Position numbers and translations under genes: made by a program. A stretch of DNA of 14,913 bases, taken from Glomus cerebriforme. Its lineage: Eukaryota; Glomeromycota; Glomeromycetes; Glomerales; Glomeraceae. The notes under the pieces are model-generated. The model was given only the letters and a program-made list of their open reading frames with translations, did no database searches and was not told where the DNA came from. Positions 8,335 to 14,913 of the stretch are shown here, in pieces. Numbering within the stretch: position 1 is the stretch's first letter; each line of letters starts with the position of its first letter. The stretch spans positions 21,859 to 36,771 of the forward strand of contig QKYT01000131.1 of the NCBI GenBank assembly GCA_003550305.1. Direction: 5' to 3'.

Positions 8335-8337
8335 TTA

Positions 8338-8998
8338 AGGTAATAAATTACTCAAAATATTTTTTAACTTTAAGATTGTGAGAGAGATAAATAAAAAAAT
8401 AATAACGAAAATGACGGAAATTTTATACTATCATGGGTAGTACGGGTTTTTAACTCCGAGATTTCCCACGCCTAATACAAGCAATACTGCTATTAATTTC
8501 AGGCAAGGATTATCATTTATTTTTTTTTAATTTTGGCCAAAACTTTAAAATCAATATCAAGTTTTTTTTTACATTTTTTATATAAAAAAGTGCAGATTAT
8601 TATGTTAAATTTTTTAAATACCATACACTTTATGTTATTTTTTATTAAAAAAAATCAATTTAAAGTTTTAATTTACATTCGTAACCATCTGATTAGCAAG
8701 TGCCGCAGACGAGACTTCATTAATTATCATCATAACTAGTGGAATATGATTATAATTAATATGCAGTAAAAAAAAAGTTTATTCTTTTAATGTTAAAGAT
8801 TGAATCATCGTATATCTTGTAATTGATTGATTTATAATTTCTATTATAAATGTAAATAAATTTTATAATATTTGCTTATCATTGCATAATACAAAAATTC
8901 ATTTATTAAAAATAGATAAAAAAATTACATTTCAACAGAAAATTTTAAACTAGTACTTCACATAAGCCTTACAGTATAAAAAAAGCATTTATAAAATA
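8338..8998. other. Intergenic region upstream of gene B
   Basis: This is probably the gene B promoter side. A less AT-rich patch at about 8428-8510 (GGGTAGTACGGG, CTCCGAG, CCCACGCC) stands out. TTTTGGCCAAAA at 8531-8542 is a perfect 12-bp palindrome. I recognise no gene; the plus-strand frame at 8533-8739 is low-complexity Phe/Lys/Ile sequence without family resemblance. Confidence 0.45.
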
Positions 8999-10102
8999 TT
9001 AAACATTAATCTTTATAATCTGAAAATTTTCATATACTTCTATAAGAAATCTATCTTCAGTTTTTCTAATTTGTTTTTTATAAGATCCTTTTACACAATA
9101 ACCAATGCGTCCACTAAATTCATCTAACAACATTGAAAATGGTGGTGTATATGTGCATAATCTAAGATCTTCTTTACCAAATGATGGACTGTGACCATGC
9201 CAACAATTTATGGCTTCCTTTTCATTCTCTACTCGACTTAAAACATGGATATAAGACTATCTTCAGTAATTCTATAACTAGAATTAGATTACCATTCAAT
9301 TGGATTATATCCTCCAAGAATTTCATTACTATCTTTCAATTTAATAATTGTTACAGTATGAGTTTGATTATCACAAGTTTCATGGAATTTATGAGCTCTA
9401 AATCCATCACGAGAACCATAAAGAATTAATTTGAGTTCATATTAATCCTTTATCCTATCGGTTATTTTAATCTATCAATCCATTTTGAGATTAATTCAGC
9501 ATGTCGATTTGTAATAATTTTGAATCAATACTTTTATGATTTACTTGGGACCAAAAATATTTAGTTAAATTTTTACGTACTTCTTTTGGTATAACTTTTT
9601 TATATGGAAAATACTTTATCCAAAAATTCTTTAAAAGTAAATTCCATGAATTCATAAAAGGTATACATTGTAATAAAATATTCTTTAAAGCATTAAAACC
9701 ATCATTCGAATAATTTGAAGGGTCTGAAGAAAGTTTAGGATTTTGAGCAATACCCCATTTAATTATATATCCCATCACTTATTTGAAGATGATCATATTA
9801 AATGAGAGAGACCAACCATTTTTCTGAAATTGAAGTAAAATCAGGTGAATCAAAAATTTTTGTTGGTTGTTTAAGTATTAACTCTTTACAAAATAGTTGA
9901 AGTATCAAGTAAGAATCATTTTCAAAACTCATTTGATAAATTAGGCATAAATTTTGTTCCATCCAGTCAGCTTTGTTATTAATCGAAAATGATTGTAAAT
10001 GAGGAATTATCTCCTGAAGATTTAGATCATTGGCAGCAGTCAGGATTTAATGATATCTAAAGTATCATGTTCAATCAAGGATATTCTTCCGCCATATGAC
10101 TT
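8999..10102 (-). pseudogene. Broken BTB-BACK-TLDc gene
   Basis: Successive pieces in shifted frames follow the domain order of this expanded family. BTB end: YGGRISLIEHDTLDIIK (from 10096). After a frameshift near 10043 comes a BTB/BACK stretch starting LTAANDLNLQEIIPHLQSF and running to a TAA at 9798-9800. Another frame carries BACK sequence (9491-9778, GYIIKWGIAQNPKL). After a shift near 9505 comes AELISKWIDRLK, then TLDc: LILYGSRDGFRAHKFHETC, ILGGYNPIEW, TAA at 9289-9291, TAA at 9238-9240, and a final open stretch with SRVENEKEA, HGHSPSFGKEDLRL and FLIEVYENFQ, ending with TAA at 8999-9001. The N-terminal part of the BTB domain is missing. In intact relatives BTB commonly binds Cullin-3 or self-associates, and TLDc proteins are linked to oxidative-stress resistance and V-ATPase; with at least three stops and three frameshifts this copy is dead. 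Confidence 0.85.
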
Positions 10103-10283
10103 AAATTATAAAATTAATTTTTAATTAAAATTATTTGAAAAATTTTAGGTAAAATATTAGTTAATTTAATATGTGTAAAAGTTTTCTTTTATTATTTGAT
10201 AAAATTCTTCGCAAATAAAGAAAACGATGATTTAAAATAACCATATGAACATGAAATATTTTTACATCAGAGTTATTGCCAAC

Positions 10284-10508
10284 TTAATTGTAAGTAAAAG
10301 AAATGAGAAAGTAAAATGTAAAATGGTCAAACTTTATATAATTGATTGTTGTTGTATTGTTGCAGAATGCTGTAATTCTGGCTATACTATTTTTAAACCA
10401 CACTAATTTTTGAATAAGCCCAAAAGTATAGTAAGCGGGAAGCTTATGTTTCATATATTTTTTAATTGTGCGTTTTTCATCAGGATTTCTTTGACGTAGA
10501 AAATTTTC
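10284..10508 (-). pseudogene. Unidentified 74-codon open frame, probable gene relic
   Basis: Between a TGA at 10509-10511 and a TAA at 10284-10286 the frame is open for 74 codons without an ATG at its beginning. The first part, including FLRQRNPDEKRTIKKYMKHK and then LPAYYTFGLIQKLVWF, has a charged then hydrophobic composition and richer codons than the surrounding DNA. The frame continues upstream of the TGA as KDLRRLNFD, so the stop may be a lesion in a longer ancestral frame. I do not recognise the family. A transposase or other repeat-derived relic is possible. Beyond about 10400 it fades into low-complexity sequence. Confidence 0.35.
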
Positions 10509-11517
10509 TCAATCAAAATTTAATCGTCTAAGATCTTTTTAATCATACGTAAATGTTTGTATTATTCTTTTCATAATAATCAAATAAGCCTTACCAATTT
10601 AAAAGTTTGTTTAATCCCATCATAAAATAATCAACAGTAAAAATCATATATATCGTGTGATAATAAGTTGCTATCACATATAAAATTTTAAAGTTTTTAA
10701 ATTCTTTCACTTTCTTTATTATTATGTGTTTAACATAATAAAAAATTAAATATCAAGAGGGGAAGCCAAGACTAAATCTAAAAAAAAATTAATCATAATC
10801 AATGGATGGTTAAGTAATTCATAGTTCTAGTTTCAATAAATTTTTTCTATAATTTGATATAGTACAGTGGTAAGATACAGTACATAATTATTTAATATTA
10901 TAAATTGCCATATGAAATTACGCAAAATATTTATCTAATTTAGAAGCCTGTTGACTATAAGTTGTGTCATATAATGATTAAACATTAACATTACTCACTG
11001 AAAACATGTATGCGCTTCAACAAAACACTTCTATTATGATCTTTTCTTTATGTAAAGTGATGAGAAAAGATTAAATTCATTTTGATATTAGATATATAGA
11101 ATCGTAGAAAAATAATCGTATTTGCATTCATATACCCAAACTAACTTTAGGTATTTAATGTCTCAAATTAATGAATTTGATATATAAAATTACCCTATTT
11201 AAATAATCATAACTAAAAATCGTTTTATGGGTTGCCCATTATAATAAAATGGTAAAAAAAAAAAAAAAAAAAAGTCCGCTTCTGTAACTTCCATCTTTTT
11301 TTTCGCACGTGGATGAAAATCCGAGATTTTATATCTTTTATTTAACAATAAAAAAAGAAGTAATAATAAAAATAATAAATAAGAATTTCTGTTAAGAGAG
11401 TTAATAAATATTGCTACTCTATTACTGTATATTGAGTATTACCGAATAAAAAATTGCTTTTCTAATCGTTAGCAGTATAAGTTAAAATATTTTAATTTTA
11501 TGTTCTGGATGCATGAA
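10509..11517. other. Intergenic DNA and 3' flank of gene C
   Basis: From about 11038 it matches the 3' flank of gene A. Copy-specific differences include an A20 run (11254-11273) inserted just after the shared CGTTTTATGGGTTGCCCA block, and the absence of the roughly 70 bases present in the other copy. The section 10540-11037 is AT-rich with nothing I recognise. Confidence 0.5.
11254..11273. repeat. A20 homopolymer in the gene C 3' flank
   Basis: Twenty consecutive A residues sit between GGT and GTCCGC. The paralogous position at about 1857-1870 has only short A runs, so the tract expanded or was inserted in this copy after the duplication. Confidence 0.9.
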
Positions 11518-12961
11518 TTATTGATTTTCGTCAGTTTTATTCCGCTTATCTATGTTAAAATTTTAGTTGTTAATAGTTAAATATAATGAATATGATTGTA
11601 AATAAATAAATATATTGTCTTTACATACCACTATCTTGGATTTCAATGTCTAATTCTTCGATCTTATGTTTTCTTGATGCATTTACGGCTGAAATAAGTG
11701 CATTTAATGGTCTACTAATATAAATTGCACCTGAATGCTGAATATTTGAAGCCTCGATGGTGGAACTTACGTTTGTTAAAGATCTAAATATTATAAAACA
11801 TCAGCTTTTGTCGTGTTAAAATTTATAAATAAATATTACAATTACCTTTGTATATTATTAATGTCAAGTTCATATTCTTTTGAAATATACTCTAAGAAAC
11901 AAAATAAAGGTCAGCACATTTTCTATGATAAAATCAATATTATTATATTATTAATTATGGTAATTGGATTTTCAAATTTGTTATCTAGAGATTGATCATA
12001 TAACATTTATTTTATAACCATATCAACATATAAACTAAAAAAAAACATACCATTAATTGGTAATGATGAAATTGAATTAATAGATGATACTTTGGAAATA
12101 AAAGGACTTAATGATCTGCTTGTAAATATTGCTCTTGGATGTCTTACATTAAAATTTGGGTCAAGCAATTTTAATTGTATTAATTCTAACCTTTTTTTCT
12201 CAGCCTGATTTATAGACTGTTCTGCAATTTCATTATAAGGATATTCATAAGGATTCCAATCATTCAATGTATTATAAACTTCATGAATAGAAGGTCTTTT
12301 TTTAGGATCTAATTCCCAACAACTTTTCATTAAATTAGCAAAACACTCGGGAGTATCTTTTGTAATTTCAGGACGTTTTCCATTAATAATATTATAAATA
12401 AGTTCAATATCATGTTCAACATTAGCAAAAGGTTTACAACCTGATGTACATTCCCACATAATCATTCCCAAACTGTAGATATCAGAAGCTTTTGAAAATT
12501 TTGCACCATTAAATACTTCTGGTGCAACATAAGATATTACTCCATATATTTCATTATTGAATGAAGTTTCACTTGCAGGTTGTGATAATCCCAAATCTCC
12601 GATATGAAAGTCGAGATCATATTTCACTCCCACTAATATATTTCCACTATGAAAATCACGATGTATAAGATTTGCATCATGAATATTTCTAAGTCTAAAA
12701 AAAATAAGTCAGCATTTTCATTAAACAATAAATATATTAAACATATTATAAATATAAATACCCTTCTGAAATTTGATTAAGAATTCCAATTTTTAACCAC
12801 CAATCAATATCCACAAAATTTTTTTGCAAATAATCATGTAAATTACCTTCCTTTGCATACTGCATTATTAACATATATTCATCAGTTTTGGGATCTTTTG
12901 TAATTCCATAACATTGAATAACATAACTAGATTTAGCATAACATATGTGATGTGATTTTAA
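11518..12961 (-). CDS. Gene C exons 2-6: rest of kinase domain and tail (downstream of the frameshift)
   Basis: Exon 2 (12762-12961) encodes the hinge region YMLIMQYAKEGNLHDYL and retains WW (IDWWLKIG) where gene A has its stop. Exon 3 (12051-12694) holds HRDFHSGNILV, IGDLGLSQPA, YVAPEVF, DIYSLGMIMWE and CWELDPKKRPS, so all C-lobe landmarks are kept. Its linker is longer than in gene A, with about eight extra residues after NDWNPYEYP. The tail has HPRAIFTSRSL (exon 3) and HSGAIYISRPL (exon 5), and the last exon ends DKRNKTDENQ. The last intron uses G/GTATGT; retention would end the protein QDSGM. Confidence 0.65.
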
Positions 12962-13037
12962 CTACAATATTTTTTTTTAAAAAATTAATATCTAAGAAAT
13001 GTTTATGATATTATAATCATTTTTTAAATATATTACC

Positions 13038-14153
13038 TCATTTAAAAACTCTACTGATTTTTTGAGAGCTCTTAAGCCGTTTTACAGCAATAGTTTTATT
13101 TTTTTCCGGACTGTACAAAGAAATATGTTTTTCACAATGTAACCAAATTGCTTTATATATAATACCAAACCCTCCTTCCGCTAATTTTTCTAAATTCTTA
13201 ATTTGAGAATATGAAATCCATTGCATTATTGAATAATAATCAGAAGGTGTATAATTACTTCTAAGAAAAGTATAAACATTTGATGGGATAGTTATATCAA
13301 TACTACTTATTTCATTAATAATCTTATGATCATTCTTGATCTTAAATCTTGTATCATAAAGCAACGCATCAATATCTTTATTTCCACTAGTAGTAATATT
13401 CATAATATCGGCGATAGAAATAACCAAAATTCTATTGCATTTCCTACACTGTGATTGATCTGATAATCCAAAAATAATATTTGTTGTTAAACAATATCTA
13501 CATCCAGAATAAATAATATAACAACGTGTACACCATTTTTGACAATCGGATATAAAATCCAAATATTTATTACAGACTAAACATTGATCAGAATTATCCC
13601 ACCATGGTAAATAGAGAATCAGAATAGGTTTTTCATTTAATGAATTTATCCATCCGGAAGAAATTAGATAACAATCTGAACATAATTTGAATACGATATC
13701 TCCTTTTGTCAGAATAGTTTGATAAATTAATTTTCCACATAATGTGCAATTTTTCATAGGGTTATAATCACGGAAATTACTGAAATAATAATGGTCTGCA
13801 AATATTTGTTTAAAATATATGATAAATAAACAATTTCTACACCACTCTTTGATATTACATGTAGTAATAAACATTTCATTTTTACTTTTTTCATGTTCTT
13901 GACATAGGATAGACTGGCGTGTTTCTATAAGTACATCCAAATATGTATTATTGTTATCTACATTGTTGACATATTGCGAGAAACAATTTTCGCAGCATTT
14001 TTGGTAAAGTGATTGAGTCCAAGTGTATCTATTTTTACAATAAAAGCAATATCTAGCATTTTTATTAAATGGAAGAAAGTTAATTGGTATTGGGCTAGAT
14101 TTTAATTTTGATGTTGGGTTAAAATAATTCTCATTTGTGTTTGTGAGCTCCAT
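13038..14153 (-). CDS. Gene C exon 1: nine-CxxC region plus start of kinase N-lobe (truncated 371-residue product)
   Basis: The start ATG at 14153 matches gene A. The protein runs 371 residues to the TGA at 13038-13040. The CxxC pairs seen in gene A are preserved (CFYC, CENC, CRNC, CTLC, CSDC, CLVC, CTRC, CRYC, CRKC), so this region seems conserved. The kinase part includes LAEGGFGIIYKAIW, with a more standard glycine loop than gene A, then a nine-residue or longer insertion (HCEKHISLYSPEK), then the beta-3 Lys in IAVK. The frameshift follows within about 13 codons, so the product would end before helix C. Confidence 0.7.
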   Translation of the reverse strand: MELTNTNENYFNPTSKLKSSPIPINFLPFNKNARYCFYCKNRYTWTQSLYQKCCENCFSQYVNNVDNNNTYLDVLIETRQSILCQEHEKSKNEMFITTCNIKEWCRNCLFIIYFKQIFADHYYFSNFRDYNPMKNCTLCGKLIYQTILTKGDIVFKLCSDCYLISSGWINSLNEKPILILYLPWWDNSDQCLVCNKYLDFISDCQKWCTRCYIIYSGCRYCLTTNIIFGLSDQSQCRKCNRILVISIADIMNITTSGNKDIDALLYDTRFKIKNDHKIINEISSIDITIPSNVYTFLRSNYTPSDYYSIMQWISYSQIKNLEKLAEGGFGIIYKAIWLHCEKHISLYSPEKNKTIAVKRLKSSQKISRVFK

Positions 14154-14913
14154 ATTATTATGGAAAATTTTGAAAAATAAGAATTTGTGATGAATTTAAG
14201 TTTGTTCGATATACTTAGACTTTCTATCAGGATTTCTATCTTAAATTTTAGAATTCCATTACTTAATTTGGTATAAAGGCTTTGACCCATTTAACCTAAT
14301 TTCAAAGTCGATCTACCGTCGATCTACCAAAAATATTTATTATTCATCTTTATCTATTCGCATTACAATTAAATTAGAATAATTTTCACGAACTAAATTT
14401 GGCAAATTTTGTGTAGATCATGTGATGTTTATCTTAATTGTAGTTTCGTAGTTTCCAGTCAAGTTTACAGTGCTGTTTTCTGGACGTCCACAATGGAAGC
14501 TGTTCAAATTATTTTTATCATAAATAATATGAAAAATGTGCCGTAACTCTATCGGTGCTTCAAAGAATTCAAACTTCAAAACGTAAAAATTTTTAATTTT
14601 CGCAATATTTATGATATCAAACTTTATTGAAATTTTATTACAATGTTTAGGTTATTTACAAGATATCATTATATCTTGCTTTCTGCCAGAAGAACGTAGC
14701 TACAAAATCGATTTTTTCTTTTGTTTCTATTACAATGTATTATATTTGATTTTTTATTTTAAACATTGTATTATAGTATATCAAAAAAAAATTAGGAATA
14801 ATAATATACAGTAACAAGTTAACTTTGAACGTAACAGGGAGCTTTAAATAGGCTTTTTTTCATATAATTGAATTGAATATACCTAAATTAAGATTTTATA
14901 AAAATATGTTTAA
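14154..14913. other. 5' flank of gene C and unannotated right end
   Basis: Up to about 14474 this matches the gene A upstream region, in particular the TTAGAATTCCATT and GGCAAATTTTGTGTA blocks, and is probably promoter and 5' untranslated DNA. From 14475 to the end there is AT-rich DNA with no recognised gene; the plus-strand frame at 14611-14814 is a Phe/Ile/Tyr-rich run without family resemblance. Confidence 0.5.

Larger units (their letters stand above)
11518..14153 (-). pseudogene. Gene C: cysteine-rich TKL-like kinase, frameshifted at the end of exon 1
   Basis: Model: complement(join(11518..11549, 11629..11783, 11846..11891, 12051..12694, 12762..12961, 13037..14153)), five GT-AG introns of 62-159 bp at the same positions as gene A. 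The coding sum is 2194 nt, 2 nt short of a complete frame. The deficit is a 2-bp deletion around 13051-13060: gene A reads AGT AAA GAG TTT TTA AAT GAG before the intron, gene C reads AGT AGA GTT TTT AAA TGA G. The frame therefore shifts before the alphaC Glu and hits TGA at 13038-13040. Using a GTTTTT donor after KISR would restore frame but delete the alphaC Glu and has a poor consensus. Exons 2-6 remain fully open in the expected frame, so inactivation looks recent. Confidence 0.8.
11038..14474. repeat. Segmental duplication, copy 2 (contains gene C)
   Basis: Directly oriented partner of 1653-5125, with the same gene, intron positions and flanking anchors in the same order. Coding parts are far more similar than flanks: exons 4 and 5 have identical lengths in both copies (46 and 155 bp), while introns and flanks differ by many indels. 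This argues for a duplication old enough for neutral DNA to diverge, with exons under constraint for much of that time. Confidence 0.85.

Noticed and set aside
8531..8542. TTTTGGCCAAAA palindrome
   Set aside because: A perfect 12-bp palindrome, but short and flanked by no matching context; not enough to call a regulatory site.
8533..8739. Plus-strand open frame of 68 codons
   Set aside because: Low-complexity Phe/Ile/Lys sequence typical of AT-rich non-coding DNA, with no motif.
9181..9429. Plus-strand open frame of 82 codons
   Set aside because: It is antisense to the TLDc region, whose GGYNPIEW and SRVE motifs are on the minus strand.
11813..11995. Plus-strand open frame of 60 codons
   Set aside because: It overlaps gene C exon 4 and intron 3 on the opposite strand and has no family resemblance.
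14102..14290. Minus-strand open frame of 62 codons overlapping the gene C start
   Set aside because: It overlaps the conserved gene C exon 1 in another frame and is not preserved in the gene A flank.
14611..14814. Plus-strand open frame of 67 codons
   Set aside because: Hydrophobic Phe/Ile/Tyr run without motif; it probably arises by chance in AT-rich DNA.
1..14913. CRISPR array, operon, phage or other bacterial defence system
   Set aside because: No spaced short repeats and no such genes; spliced genes and kinase/TLDc families point to a fungal nucleus.

Overview
The window is nuclear DNA of a filamentous fungus, most likely an arbuscular mycorrhizal Glomeromycotina of the Rhizophagus type. 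The evidence is very AT-rich intergenic DNA, short (about 60-200 bp) GT-AG introns, and two gene families that are hugely expanded in that lineage: TKL-like kinases with an HRDxHSGNIL catalytic loop, and BTB-BACK-TLDc proteins. I infer the organism from family resemblance and base composition; no ribosomal or other marker gene is present. No tRNA, rRNA, CRISPR array or bacterial-type operon is visible.

Layout: almost all recognisable coding material is on the minus strand. (1) Positions 1-2149 hold AT-rich DNA with a 36-base T tract, a short HMG-box-like frame (743-883, minus) and a decayed kinase catalytic-loop relic (1383-1499, plus). (2) Gene A (2150-4685) is a six-exon kinase gene with a cysteine-rich N-terminus and a TAG stop in exon 2. 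(3) Positions 4686-6379 hold the 5' flank of gene A, a GC-richer palindrome with two CACGTG cores (5474-5517), and a direct repeat. (4) Gene B (6380-8238) is a five-exon kinase of a different subfamily with intact catalytic residues; it includes a predicted 12-nt microexon. (5) Positions 8999-10102 hold a broken BTB-BACK-TLDc gene, followed by an unidentified open frame (10284-10508). (6) Gene C (11518-14153) is a paralogue of gene A with the same six-exon structure and a 2-bp frameshifting deletion at the end of exon 1. Positions 14154-14913 hold its 5' flank and unannotated AT-rich DNA.

Genes A and C, with flanks, form a directly oriented duplication of about 3.4 kb (about 1653-5125 and 11038-14474) separated by about 5.9 kb that contains gene B and the BTB-TLDc relic. 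The two copies carry different disabling lesions. Each still encodes the nine-CxxC N-terminal region plus only part of the kinase N-lobe, while the kinase C-lobe and all splice sites of the downstream exons remain well preserved. Gene B is the only kinase here that looks catalytically complete, although its expected start codon seems to be missing. All three kinase genes share a phase-0 intron right after the alphaC glutamate, which supports common ancestry. The picture is local birth and death of expanded signalling families rather than an operon-like system.
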